This document shows positions 9,486-21,182 of a DNA stretch of 64,000 bases, in pieces. The notes under the pieces are model-generated. The model searched no databases and was not told the origin of the DNA. It saw only the letters and a program-made list of their open reading frames with translations. This DNA comes from Microvelia longipes. Taxonomy: Eukaryota; Arthropoda; Insecta; Hemiptera; Veliidae. How positions within the stretch are numbered: the stretch's first letter is position 1; every line of letters begins with the position of its first letter. The DNA lies in contig JACMZG010001913.1 of NCBI GenBank assembly GCA_018340805.1, positions 36,237,684-36,301,683 of the forward strand, in the 5' to 3' direction. A program made the translations under genes and the position numbers.

Positions 9486-11427
9486 ATTGCTTCTTCAATT
9501 GCGGTAAATACAACCTTTTTAATTTATTAAATTGAATTTGCGCCTTTAATGATTCCACCTAATAATACTTAATAAATAAATGGTTCATGATTACCTGTTC
9601 CGAAGTACCCCGCATCCGATATTTGTAATCTTTTCAATTACAATTATTTAAGAAAATAAATAATTAAAAATAAATTGGAAACCTACACTAAAATATTTTC
9701 TTTCTTTATTGCAAGATTAGTTTAATGATCAAATAATTTTACTTCCCTGATATTAGAGAACGGGAAATAGTTTCAGCTTCTTTCCCCGATGTTTCAAATT
9801 AGTTGTGCTTTTAATTTTTTCCTTTACATTAAACTTTTCTACACCAGAAGGCACGGTCAGAGCAGAAAAAAACATGGGAAAAAAGCCAAACACATTTATT
9901 TTTACGACTTGTAGTTTTTTAATCATATTTTCTTTTTTCGTTAAACAAATACTTTTTTTTCGTCCTAGAAAATCTGCTTTCAAACTCTGGACCCAAATAT
10001 ATCCTCAAAATTATACATTTCTTTGAACCAAGGAGTTATCACTAATGAAAAATGTTTTTTTTTTTTACTCTAAAAATATCTTGGTTAAATCATATCTGTT
10101 TCTATTCTGGTTTATTATTAAAACATCTTTATCTCCAGACGGTGTATATGTAAAGTTTATTAGCTAGTTTTTGGGAAGAAAATAAGTACTTTTCTCTCCC
10201 GAAAGAGAAATAGTGTTTCCTGTTATTGGGTTATCAGAGCCAATTATATAAATTTTTTTAAGAGAGTGGTATTTTCTAAATTTATACAGGCAGTCTCCCT
10301 AAAATTTATAAAGGGGACCGTGTTCTCTTTATGTTTTGCACACGACCTACAGGGAACCACTTATTGCCAGAAAACGGGAATTTTGGCGATTTTTTAATAT
10401 TTTTAGTGAGTGCATTTATATGAAGGGCTTCACTCTGGATATGCAGACCATTCTTTTCCTTCATAATTAAAGGCATATTTTCAGAAAAATTTGGTTTGAA
10501 GTAGTACAAAATGAGTAACAATTTTCAGGCCTGGCTCTTCGACAATAATATCTAAACCCACATTTGTTTAATGTCTGTCAAAAAACAAACATGTTGTACC
10601 CCATAAATTAACGAAAGTTCGTTTAAACTTTTCATTTTGATAGCAGACTGTATTAAAATTAAATGTAGGCGTTCAACATATAACTTCAAGTTGATTTGTG
10701 TTAAATTTTAACTTGATAAAAGAACTCGATTTTTCATGGTTTTGTTAATATAAATTCCGTATTTATAGGGTTAATGCAATACTTTCTCCATACAACTACC
10801 GGAGTAGGACGAAGTAAGAGTAAAACAAATTCAAGGATAAGTAGAAAAAAATAAATAAAAAGTATCTACTCATTCTATTGGTATCTACTCAGGTTGAATA
10901 AGGCAAATTTTAAAGGAAAAATATGGAAAATAAAAATCTCCAGTATCGGAACTAAAAAGAGATCTAACAAAGTTATTTTTGTGCAAACCTGAGCTCGGGA
11001 TTTTATTTTAGAAGGTATTTCAATATTAAACAACACGTGTCCGCTATTGGTTTTATTTTAGGAAAGATAAAATGTTTACGCCGATACGCATTTTCATTAT
11101 TAATACTTGTGTGTGTCTTTATAATACTAGTCTCTTCTGTGCTCCAAACTGATTCTCATTTACGCATTTTTAGTTATAACAAGTTTTCTCCTAAAGGAAA
11201 ACAAAAGAAAAAGCCTTGTACATAGCCAATAGCTCTAGAGACCGGATTATAGAATATAACAGTGTTTAAATGAGAAAAAAAGGAGGGAAGAGAGACGCGG
11301 AGTTGGATAGAAAGAAATCGAACCATCAACATTTTGATTCCTCACTTGATAAATGGAAATATCAATTATTATTCATTTAGAAGTCATTGTTTATAGTTTA
11401 AAAAACAATCTATCAACCGTGGACTAG
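9486..11427. other. long AT-rich stretch without a supported gene
   Basis: Short open frames on both strands (9753-10026, 10306-10521, 11037-11225) overlap each other or lack domains and codon bias, so none is called. No repeat was recognised here. Confidence 0.45.
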
Positions 11428-11995
11428 GCTTTCTCACTTATAGCCTTAGAATAATACTATATGTAGAAGGAGCACTACTGATAACACGAAAGCCGGTTGA
11501 CTGGTGCACCTAAGTATTGCTGCCACCCTAACAATATACAATTTTTTTTTAAAAAAGTTGGCAATACTTCCGGTTGCTAAATTATTATGTTCTATCATTA
11601 ATTAATGATTGATTATTCATAAAATACTAATATAAATTGGTGCATTACAATATTATAAGCATTTTAAATTGTAGTTTAACGTATTTATTAAAATTATATA
11701 TAAAAATTAGTCCTCGTCAACTAAATGTAGATTCTTGTATTCCGCCACCCTTTTGTCAAATTAAGACCAGTTTTATTAAATACTCAGAAGGTGTTTTAAG
11801 TTATTATATTTGTTCTTTACGATCTTTCTTCTTTAATAGATATTTATGACAAATATTTAAATTAATGTTTTGTTGTCAGGTTGGCAGCATTACTTAGGTG
11901 CACCAGTCAACCGGCTTTCGTGTTGTCAGTGGAATCACATTGTGTTTACGGTCCTGTGATCCTTCTATATATAGTATTGTTCTAAGCTTATATCC
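11428..11995. mobile_element. inverted-repeat element family E
   Basis: The block 'cgaaagccggttgactggt' with flanking 'gcacctaagta', 'gctgcca' and 'atactatat' is found at 11440-11535 and again as reverse complement at 11875-11985. Arms are roughly 90-100 bp; the right arm has an extra ~30 bases. The interior includes an open frame of 70 codons with no domain (11637-11849), not a gene. A partial relative lies at 52612-52770. Confidence 0.65.
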
Positions 11996-12527
11996 AAGAT
12001 GTTAGAAATTTATAAGGTGATTCAATTCGATGTAAACAAAGCAAACGCAGTCGTGACGTCATTGCAGGAATCAATATAGGTGACTTACATTGAAAATGAT
12101 GGTTAATTATCAATTGTAAACGAAATAAGCAAAAGATCAGGCCGAATTGTTTTGAGAATATTAACTAGCATAAGATTGATTAATTTACGTAGAAATAATT
12201 CATTTTTACTCATTATTTTAGTGAAATTAACACATTTTTATAATTAAGTAGTTGTTTACGTTACATTTGTTTTAGAAAATAATCTGACATTATTTTTTTT
12301 TTTTCAATGGTTTGTGAGGCTATTCATAACTAAGGTGGTTAAGCCCTTAACCTTCTCAGTTTTGATACCTTGTTTATTATTTACATCATGTAACGAGTTT
12401 TTTCGTCAAGTATTGAAACCGCAAGTAAGCATTGATACCGTTGTGGATACGTATTCGCTCCTATTACAAGAGATTACTGGTTCGAGCCTCATGTCTTCGG
12501 ATTAATTTTTTTTATATCCCAGCGGGT
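11996..12527. other. AT-rich stretch, nothing recognised
   Basis: A 63-codon open frame at 12314-12505 has no recognisable domain and runs into family A. Confidence 0.4.
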
Positions 12528-12720
12528 ATTCGCTGGGAATGAAACGAATGTATTTTCCATCTAAGGACAAGCGAAGCGAGCCCGATGACGGATTGTAGTA
12601 TTAATTTAACGACTTGTATTTTCTGAGGACGAGCGAAGCGAGAACGAATTAGGAATGATGAGCCTAGCAAATCCGACGTGATGAGGAAAACTTCCGAGCT
12701 CCGCCGAATCCGATTTGTTT
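12528..12720 (+). repeat. family A repeat, 3' end
   Basis: Contains two successive 'gcgaagcgag' blocks ('ggacaagcgaagcgagcccg' and 'ggacgagcgaagcgag') and the closing 'gatgaggaaaacttccgag'. The upstream two thirds of the family are absent. Confidence 0.65.
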
Positions 12721-12749
12721 GTACACATACACTTATACAAATAGATACT

Positions 12750-12965
12750 ATAATAATAATAATGAAATCTTTATCCTAAAAACGATTATACGCCAGTTAC
12801 TGCTAGACATAACGGAAGCACTGTCGTGCCCCCAGATTCACATCTAAATGTTAATTTGTACAAATAATATTTATCGTTTTAAAAAACAGAACTATGTTTA
12901 GTTATTTGAATTATTTACATTGACTTTAATTGTATTTAATCTACTTTTAATTTAACTACTTAAGT
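12750..12965 (-). mobile_element. LINE 3' end fragment (minus strand)
   Basis: Read on the minus strand the segment ends in 'ggataaagatttcattatta', a very common non-LTR 3' terminus with an ATT tail. No coding sequence could be recognised upstream, so its length is uncertain. Confidence 0.45.
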
Positions 12966-13454
12966 GCAGGGTTTATTTCATCAGGTTAAAATATTTAAAC
13001 CCAGATTAAAAACCTATACAATGCAGATTCTTAAGATAAGCAGAAAGGCTTTGGCCGATAGGGGCTGTGAAAGATGGCTCTATAATTGCTTTATAAGTAC
13101 CCACTTAGAAAGATTTGGGTCAAGTATTAACCCGTTTAAGAAGATGTTTAGTTTTAGGCACAACTTAAAACCATTTAATGTTATAATCCAATTTGATGTA
13201 ACTTGATTCTAATTTGATTCTGTTTAAACTACTTATTACTTAGGTGTAATTAACATAACTTACCTAATCCTCAAAAATAATTCAGTTATGGACGAATTAT
13301 GACTAAGTAAAACGCGATACTGTTTTCTTTTGGGAATTTTCCTTGTTTTTGATTTTCTTTGTTTTTCACGATATTCTAAGAACCATCAAAGCGAGTTAAT
13401 ACACACAAAGATAACCATAAGCGCAATTCTTTGAAAACTTATGGGGAGCATATC

Positions 13455-13955
13455 TTAATCGTGTGGCTACGGAATAACATTATCCCTTTAATGATATCCT
13501 TATCCGGGATAACCTATCCCTTATAATCAATCCTTATCCGGATAACATTATCCCTATAATGATTATCCTATCCGGGATAACATTATCCTAAATGATATCC
13601 TATCCGGGATAACATTATCCCTATAATCATATCCTAATCCGGGATAACACTATCCCTATAATCATATCCTAATCCGGGATAACACTATCCCTATATTCAT
13701 ATCCTTATCCGGGATGACACTATCCCTATAATCATATCCTTATCCGGGATTACATTATCTCTATAATGATATCCTTATCCGGCATAACATTATCCCTATA
13801 ATGATATCCTTATTCGGGATAACATTATTCCTATAATGATATCCTTATCCGGGATAACACAATCCCTATAATCATATCCTTATCCGGGATAACACTATCC
13901 CTATAATGATATTCTTATCCGCTATAACATTATCCCTATACTGATATCTTTTTTC
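13455..13955. repeat. 35-bp tandem satellite, about 14 units
   Basis: From 13711 on, the unit start GGGAT recurs exactly every 35 bases (13711, 13746, 13781, 13816, 13851, 13886, 13921). The first units are less regular (indels of 1-4 bases). Each unit contains the inverted pair GGGATAA and TTATCCC, and the junctions read TTATCCGGGATAA, so every repeat can fold into small hairpins. Non-coding. Confidence 0.9.
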
Positions 13956-13989
13956 GATATTAAACTAATTATATTATGATTCTACTCCA

Positions 13990-14040
13990 GAAAAGCTTGG
14001 ATCCGTTAGTTGTCGAGCGGCCGCGTCACCACTCGGTCCC
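13990..14040. other. linker-like string of restriction sites
   Basis: AAGCTT (13993-13998) is joined directly to GGATCC (13999-14004), and an 8-base NotI site GCGGCCGC follows at 14017-14024. This arrangement looks like a cloning linker and is out of place in DNA of this composition. It may equally be a chance feature of the satellite's border. Confidence 0.4.
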
Positions 14041-14349
14041 AATTAAGTACCAAGAAATACTCTTTCTTCGCCGTTATTTTTTAGATTGTTGATTTCCTGA
14101 CGTTTTGCTTATGATTACATAATTATTTTATGATTATTCATACTTTCATGCATCCTTTCCTTTATGCTGCCATGACTTAATGCATACTTTACTTTGCTGT
14201 CATGACTTAATGCATACTATTCTTTATGCTGACATTTTCATTTCAAATAAAATAAGTTTTGTTGTATCCTTTGACATTGGATAATAAAAAGAAACAAAAT
14301 CGTATTTTTTTCATCAAGGCGTGGAAAAATAACCTTTAGTTGGTGCCAT
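14041..14349. other. non-coding, short internal duplication
   Basis: The phrase 'catgacttaatgcatact' occurs twice at about 14170-14218 with related flanks, a two-unit tandem duplication of about 32 bases. Confidence 0.5.
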
Positions 14350-14680
14350 TACGATAGATTACCAAAGGTGCCCTATTGGTTGAATTTCGAATCATTAAAA
14401 AAAAAACCTTCGATTATGATTATAATAAAATAAAACTCTCCACAAATACAGTTTCATAGAGTACAAACAAAGCAATAGAGTTAACAATCCAAAAAAACAA
14501 GAAATGCGCGAAATGCTGACGACGGTTGATTATTATAACCTTAACTTCTTTTTTCCAGGAGGTGTTAAAATAAATTAACACAGTACCCCTTAAAAACACC
14601 AAAAAGGTGTTCCTATATCCTATTAGCTTAATGAGATAGGCAGTGCCTCGTCTAGTAATATATCTCTATGGTTCGCACAC
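14350..14680. mobile_element. MITE family C, copy 2 (diverged)
   Basis: Aligns with 6198-6575 and 54388-54695 at both ends ('gtgccctattggttgaattt' and 'tctagtaatatatctctatg') and in the 'attataaccttaact' part. The middle is more diverged. Non-coding. Confidence 0.6.
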
Positions 14681-14935
14681 TTTGACATAACCTGATAGGA
14701 AAGATAAATAGGCGTCTATCTCTGTTCATCCTGATTTCTATTCCTCGTTTATTGGGTTAGTTAGTTTTCCTTATACGTTCTTTCTCTTACTTAACATCCT
14801 TAATATAGATATATAGATTAAGGAATATTCTTGATGTTTTTTTCCATAAGCCACTTATTTCTGATTGCTTGAATGATCTAACATGTTCAGGTTGACTTGA
14901 ATCAAAGTCACAACATATCTCCTGCCCTAGGGGCT

Positions 14936-15180
14936 TATGAAAACAAAGGTGTTAAAGGAGTGACCAAACCTACACTATTTACGTAACTCAGAGGTCTATA
15001 GTTGACATTTTCTATCTCATTCATAATAGTGCTGAGTTCGGATAGAGAAAGCTTAAGATGTCCTATGGTTCTCTTCAGACAATACTTTATCATACATATT
15101 AGACGCTCATAAAAAACCCGCCCATCCAGGGGCTAAGTTCCGGGATCCACATTCTCCTCCTGTGGCACAAACTGTAGTGA
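14936..15180 (-). pseudogene. Pao/BEL-like integrase C-terminal relic
   Basis: Translating the minus strand from about 15180 down to 14936 gives one frame reading GRVFYERLICMIKYC, then LKRTIGHLKLSLSELS, TIMNEIENVNYRPLSYV and PLTPLF. In Pao/BEL retrotransposons the integrase tail has this layout: G(G)F-E-L---K--L-R--G, then the 'L---L--IE---N-RPL-Y' helix and 'PLTP'. Agreement at the E-E-N-RPL and PLTP positions supports the call. The segment has stops and frame breaks on either side, and no LTR, protease or RT was found nearby, so it is a dead fragment. A long readable frame on the plus strand (15057-15581, three stops) is probably the antisense shadow plus chance. Not confirmed by alignment. 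Confidence 0.5.
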
Positions 15181-15620
15181 TCAATGTTGCCATTCCTTTG
15201 GTTTTAGCTGATAGGAAATAGAAAAATGGTGGTAGGAAATCTGATGAAATGTATAGAACCTTTCCTACCACTGATTGGGGTATTATCCATCTGCAGATAG
15301 ATATCTCTATGACCTGTGGAGCCATAAGCAGAATTCTTGGTCAAGTATCTCCTAATATTTTTAATACTTCGACTTCTTCGGTTTTTTCATTTGGTGTAAT
15401 GTATTTTGGTTCAAAATACACTAGTTAGGTCAGAGTACCACCAATGTCCATGCCAAACTATGGCATACAAGGATAGTCAGAGGATGATTATGAGATAGTC
15501 CTACCATTAGGTATTGATCCTGAAGCCATTCCGAGTTTACAACCGATTCTGCAGCTCCTTGGAGCCATACTTTCTATGAGGTGACATTGTTACTCTACTT
15601 TTACAATCAAAAATAAAAAA
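15181..15620. other. GC-richer unassigned segment beside the integrase relic
   Basis: The plus strand stays open for long runs, with TAG stops at 15219, 15426 and 15474 only. The minus strand is open in one frame to 15325. It may be further transposon coding sequence upstream of the integrase relic, but no domain was recognised. Confidence 0.35.
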
Positions 15621-16554
15621 AGCTTGCAATTTTTTTTTACTATTAAGAACTTTCTTTATAATTCTTCGTAATAAATGTTCTTAGGATACAATTAACGAGG
15701 TCAGGATCGTTGAATGTTTAATAAATTACCTACTGTCCTTTAAAAATAAACAAACTAACTCAACAAATTTTGTGTTGAACATTCTAATTGAAAATTCAGT
15801 AAAAATAGAAATCATGATCAATCCCTTATTGTAAACAAATAATTATGCATTTTCAACTAAAATATTACGAAGGAATTACTTTTTTAAACTTCAAAAAGAG
15901 AAACACTTTCGGGTTGGACATTATTACATTAGCACTAAAAGAGCAAGAGGAATCAGGTTAAAAATAAGAAGAAGATTGTAAAAAAATGAAAATAAAAAAA
16001 TTGTGCTATAAATGTTATGTTTGCATAAATATTAAGATGTATCGTTAAAGTCAAAACAAAAGGTTCTGTGCATTAGCTAGAATTATGATTAAAATAAATT
16101 TAATTTCGTTTCGATAAAGTGTTTAAAAAAAGTCATTCTAGGGTTTTATATTTTTAGAACTTAATTACTTGGTTAGAGAAATTCAGTAGCAATGATTGAT
16201 ATCGTCTTGTTATTTAATATTAAATTAAGAGTTGAATCCTTCTTTTTGGTTCTCACTATCTTTAACAATAAAGTAAGGGCTCTTTAAAGGAAAAATTATC
16301 CTTTATATAGGTAATAATTAGAATTATATGTCATCTTCTACCCAAGGCATAATGATGTCTGTAAGTAAAAAAATAATAAACATTTGGAACTATTATGTAA
16401 TTAATCAGAATTAAACTTAGCTAAATAAATTTAAATAAACGTTAACAAACAAGAATTAGAAAGAAATATATACCCTTAAAAAGAAGTAACATTTCAATTA
16501 AAATAAAAAAAATAATAACATAACTAACATTACCAACATACATAACATAATATA
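15621..16554. other. AT-rich stretch, nothing recognised
   Basis: No open frame, repeat or RNA motif was seen. Confidence 0.45.
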
Positions 16555-16925
16555 ATTGTGCGAGAAGTAGATCTGTGCTACATCTGGGAACTGTTCCATC
16601 ATTTGACATTCGTCATACTTGATGGCTCGTCATAATGTCATGTCCCACTCTGTTTCGTCACGTCTTAACTCATCAGGGCGCCGACAGAGTCTGAACTCAC
16701 TCTGATCTTCATTAAAATAGTGAATGCTCTTTGCTTGTTGCAAAACTTGGGTAGTATTTAATGGTATATGATTTGTTTGCATGAGTTGGACTTGAGATTT
16801 TGACGAGCCATGAATATGTCAATGTCGAATGATGTGCCCAGATGTATCATTGCATTTTGCTTGTTACATTTCTTAGGTGTCTCTCGAACAATTGTTTTGT
16901 GTCAACTATACATGTTTTGCGATAG
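16555..16925 (-). mobile_element. hammerhead element, second locus
   Basis: The left part (16555-16710) is the hammerhead unit in reverse. The right part (about 16795-16925) repeats pieces of the same unit in forward orientation ('gacgagccatgaa', 'aatgtcgaatgatg', 'tgttttgtgtcaactata'). The element is therefore a foldback arrangement with shorter, more diverged arms than 22306-22903. Non-coding. Confidence 0.65.
16648..16689 (-). ncRNA. hammerhead ribozyme, copy 3
   Basis: On the minus strand: CTCTG (16689-16685) with CAGAG (16652-16648), GTC, palindromic stem I GGCGCC (16682-16677), CTGATGA (16676-16670), stem II GTTA with TGAC, GAAA (16656-16653). Relative to copies 1 and 2, TAAC has become TGAC, which changes a U-A pair into a U-G wobble and keeps stem II. 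All core bases are intact. Confidence 0.8.
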
Positions 16926-17937
16926 CATCAAATGGTATATACATTACACCAAAACATAACATTAGCTACATTACATGACTTTCCTTTAAAAGGTACAGAG
17001 ATTAGTTTTGAGTGGTGGTTGAGTGGTTGCTTGATGGAACTACGCATTCCAGGGGAATCTCGGTCAAAGCATGCAGATCACCGCATCATTATTATCATTT
17101 ACATGAATTTTCTTTCTACTTCTTGTATGTTAACGTTTATTTAAATTGATTTAGCTTGTTTTTAATTTATTTAAAGACACTGGATGGGATTGTAATAACA
17201 ACTTATTGTTATTGCAGAATATTAATAATAATATGACTCAGCTTGGTTTAAATCTTATTTATTACTTAATAGTTCTTAATTTTTATTATTTTTATACTGA
17301 AAGACATGATTAGGCCTTGAGGAGAAGGTGAAATATAGTCTAATTGTAACTTAAATATTGGATAGATTTCCTCAAAAGTGCCCTTACATTATTTTAATAT
17401 TAAAATGCATTTTAAAAATAAAATTCAAAGCTTAGATATCCTCACAACTTACTTTGAAAGTTCCTAACTTCACTTTACAGTTCCTATTCTATACTTGATT
17501 CTGAGATTTTTGTTTTAAAACTTGCTATTTTCTTCTTATCCAATCTCTCTATTTTTTATTTTTCAAAAACTTGTTGAATTATTCATATATCTGTTTATAT
17601 TTTTAGTTTTTTTTTTTAAACTAATCTTGTATTTTTGAATATTTTATTTTTCTGAGGGAAATTGAATCGAGTCTCTCTTCTTTGAAAATCTTTTTTTAGT
17701 AAAAAAAAAGAAGTATCAGAAGTATCATATTCGAATAAATGTTTCGTCCCAAATTTTATATTTTTCGAGAGATCTACCAGTTTCTCTATGAAAGGTTCTT
17801 TCAGTTAAAATATCCACTAGCTTTTAAATGTATTTCCTGTTACAACACATTTTCAAACTTTGAAATTCAAATATATATTCATTCAAAATTACCTTGACTT
17901 TTTGAAGAGAATGCTGATATTACGTTATTTAAAGAAA
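16926..17937. other. AT-rich stretch without a supported gene
   Basis: A short patch at 17020-17090 ('cattccaggggaatctcgg') is GC-richer but unassigned; the 70-codon open frame there has no domain. Confidence 0.4.
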
Positions 17938-17992
17938 ATACTAATATATTATATATATATATATATTATATATATATTATATATATAATATT

Positions 17993-18025
<33 letters not shown>

Positions 18026-18030
18026 TATTA
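17938..18030. repeat. TA microsatellite
   Basis: Interrupted TA repeats over about 90 bases. The bases after it ('gggcaggagtggaacttggg') weakly resemble those after other TA tracts in the window. Confidence 0.85.
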
Positions 18031-18955
18031 CAGAAATATGGGCAGGAGTGGAACTTGGGAGTGTGTCATAAATCCATTTCAGAGGTCCCTATAGACAAAT
18101 AATAGTTGCTAAAACACATTCTAAATAAATTTTGAGCGTTTGTGACATTTTTAACCTAGTCGGCTGAGTCAGCAAATACCGGGCAAATGTAATTTAAGAT
18201 CCTAGCCTATCTACCGATTTCCCGGCTATGCATTACTACTTGTGTGGAAAATATCCTAGGTTTCCCAATAAAAGTTTCCTAAAGTATTAACGATTATCAT
18301 AAACTAAGCTTTTAATAAGATTTGGAGAACATTATATAGAGCTGACTTTCGATACAAAAGAATCGTTGTGGGAACTCTAGAGTGAAAACGCTTTTTTGTT
18401 TGAATAATCTAAAAAATGACAGAAATAATACCAATACAAATTTTTAGAATATGAAGTATAAACGGAAAACGTAAGCGAAAATTTATTTTTCCAGCAAAGA
18501 GTCAAGCATTTCAAAGTAAATTCGCCCGGGTTGTGGACGTCTATACCAGATTATTTATTCTTTTATGTTTTAAAAACATGGAGTGAAAAAATTAATTTAA
18601 AGCTGTTCTACACAGGTCAAGATTCAAAGTTATTAAACACACTCATATTGCCTTGGGTTAGTTTTATTAAAAACTATCCAGGCATCCTCAGGTGATTACA
18701 TAACTTCATATAGAGAGGGAACATCTGAAGCTAAGAGATAAATTCTTGGCTCTAATCCCTCTTTTAATTTTCATTAAAATTTAACTTTAATATTTTTTTT
18801 AATAAAAATTGTACTTTTAAGAATGGCTTTTAAGGTCCCTCTTTATTACTTTAGATGTTAATACTTCAGGAAATGAGCTTATTTGATTGAGGTAATAGAA
18901 GGGAGAAGAGGAAGGGCAATTCGTTTGTAAGGGAAGGACTCACTAATCAAGATTA
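18031..18955. other. AT-rich stretch, one repeat fragment
   Basis: A piece near 18515-18545 ('aaattcgcccgggttg') resembles the arm of the foldback element at 59552-59995. No gene is supported. Confidence 0.4.
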
Positions 18956-18978
18956 CACACACACACACATTATAGGTT

Positions 18979-19732
18979 AGAATCATTAAAGGTTTTCGGA
19001 CAACATCTTACGAAGCTGCTTGCGTAATTGATGGCATTGTGCCTATAGATATTAAGATAAAAGAGCTGTCCGAGAAATATTTTGTAATGAAGGCACCGGT
19101 TGCTTCGTTTGGGCCTCGGTATGAAGTAGATCGTCTCTTACCAGTTCAAGAGTGGGATCATCCAGCGAGCGTAACCTACGTAAATGATAGCGAGGATGGC
19201 GGGTTTTTCTATCATTTATTTACTGGTGGTAGAAAATAGAGCGAGATAGTGTAGTTGTTTTAAGTCCCCAGGGTAATGATGTAGTCTTCGAGATAAAGGG
19301 TAGGCTTGCTGACTGGTGCTCTAATAATCAAGCAGAAATTTTGGCAATTGAACGAGCTCTTCGGTGGTTGATGAGTTTGGACCCTCCTCAGGGTCAGCGT
19401 TCAGCAATTCTTCGAAGCGACAGCCAAGTTGCTCTGATGATGGTAGGCGATAGTTCTAATCAGAATAGAGTTGCTTATAATATTAGAAGACTTTAGTTTG
19501 ATTTACAGAATAATCGCGGCTGGGATGTTAGACTATGTTGGACAAAAGCGCATTGCGGTACTTATGGCAATGAAGAAGCTGATAGAGTGGCGAAAGAGGC
19601 GGCTTTAGATAGTGATACTAATGTGATTTTCTAAAGTTTCCACCAAGCTATATTCACAAATGTTGGAGGAAAAGTCTATTGAAAGGTGGGAGTTGGCTTG
19701 GAAGGAATCAAAGAAGGCATCCTTCACCAAAC
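18979..19732 (+). pseudogene. non-LTR retrotransposon RNase H relic
   Basis: Starts just after a CA repeat and reads GFRTTSYEAACVIDGIVP, the usual link between reverse transcriptase and RNase H in R1/I/LOA-type elements. 'DHPASVTYV' follows, then 'HLFTGGRK' where active copies have a TDGSK motif, so the first catalytic Asp is lost. After a stop at 19237-19239 the RNase H fold continues: NNQAEILAIERALRWL (catalytic Glu), 'SDSQVAL' (Asp), one TAG stop near 19495, then 'WTKAHCGTYGNEEADRVAKE' (last Asp). A frame change near 19630 leads to QMLEEKSIERWELAWKES. The relic is cut off at 19732 by a SINE. The family is clear; the clade (R1, I or LOA) is not. Confidence 0.85.
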
Positions 19733-19932
19733 GTTTAGAGCCTTGCGGCTCATCGCTCATCGGGGATAAACCCTGCGGGAACCACCTCGAGTGGTAGTAG
19801 CAACCGTTACTCTTAAAGTGTATTCTAAAGTGGCGATAATTATCTAAACAATAAGTTTATATAAACTGAGAGGTAACCTGGGATGCGAACCCCAGACCTC
19901 CGTGGGTGTCAAAGGTCAGTGTAAAGACTGAC
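19733..19932 (-). mobile_element. tRNA-derived SINE (type A), 5'-truncated
   Basis: Matches the SINEs at 55059-55324 and 63257-63533 from the 3' hairpin ('gagccgcaaggctc' on its own strand) back to the B box, then stops about 34 bases short of the tRNA-like start, losing the A box. A short duplication ('gctcatcgctcatcg') sits near its 3' end. It abuts the RNase H relic; no TSD was seen. Confidence 0.8.
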
Positions 19933-21182
19933 AAAAATAAGACAAACAAGCTGAATAAAAAAATCATTAATCGACATTTTAACAACAATTTATTTGAAAA
20001 CAACAGCAAACTTTTAATTCAATATCCGTAAAAGAAAATTTGAGCTTATGAGATAGGTTTCATGGAAGGGGTAAGTAGGGAAGTTAATTTTGGTAGGAAA
20101 AGGATTGCTTTTAAAACCGAGACAATCCATTTTAGGCGCTTTTAAAAAATTTTGAACGGGTTTCATCACATGTCAGTGTGTATTAATATACTGCTGTTAA
20201 ATTAGTTTAATTATTTAGTTATGCTCAAGCAATTTTATGTAAAATCAAACTTGAAACTTTTTTAATTAATTCAGTTCAGTGGAATTATACTAAACAAAAA
20301 AAAGTTTATATTTTGCTTTGCATTTACATAAGCTGAGCTTTAGATAAAAATGAGAATTAATAGTAAACTAGATCTCGAATCTTAAAATAAATAGTAAAAA
20401 GTTAAATAAACAGAAATTCACAATTTAAATAAAAATATTATTTAAATATCCAGTGGGTTTAATACTATTGTCAATACTGGGCTGTTAATGTAATTTTACA
20501 GCTGGTTCTAAACAGTTTTTATTGAAATAAAAAACAGTATATGAATAATATACTGTAATTATCATAAATTTACATCGATTTGTTAAATTTAAATCTTAGT
20601 TTATCTGCGTTATAGTTAGCAAAAAATTAAGAAACTTTTCGAAATAAGAATGTTTCGATAGGTTTTGCATATTTTTTTCTGGGGGCAAAATGTATTTGTA
20701 GAAAAGATGTTATATGTTACTATTAGAAAAAGAACGGCTTTAATTCTACAATGTTTTTTAAAAAACTGGAAAAATATGTTTCAATTCATTTAGATTATCT
20801 TCAGGAAAGACTAAATAACAAATGTACAAAAATATTACTAAAAACTTACTAAAGTACAAAATACTAAATACAAAATAATAAGACAGAAAAAATTCAATTT
20901 TTTTCATATGACTTGATACGTTTTTTAAAAAATTAGAAAATAATCTATTTGAGTTGTAATTTTATATTAATATATTAATATTATATTAAATGTTATGTTA
21001 GATATTTATACTTGACATACCAATTTTTTTTAAATTATTTTTTTGCATGCTTTCATAAAAAAAATATAAATAAAAAAATAAATAAATATTCAAACAAAAT
21101 CAATAATCCAGCACAGCACAGATTATTTATTTATCTAAAGTGCAGGTCTAAATTTCTTATCACAAATTAAAAAAAAATAGTA
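19933..21182. other. AT-rich stretch with one Penelope-type end motif
   Basis: On the minus strand 'cctgaagataatct' followed by 'gaattgaaacatatt' (about 20830-20790) repeats the CTGAAGA-stem-GAAAC order seen at 35.7 kb. No gene is supported. Confidence 0.4.

Noticed and set aside
9753..10026. Two opposite-strand frames of about 75 codons.
   Set aside because: They overlap each other antisense and lack any recognisable domain.
13455..13955. Possible CRISPR array.
   Set aside because: The units are contiguous 35-bp tandem repeats without unique spacers, in a eukaryotic context.
15057..15581. A plus-strand gene with three TAG stops.
   Set aside because: The minus strand of the first part matches an integrase tail better; no domain was found in the plus-strand translation.
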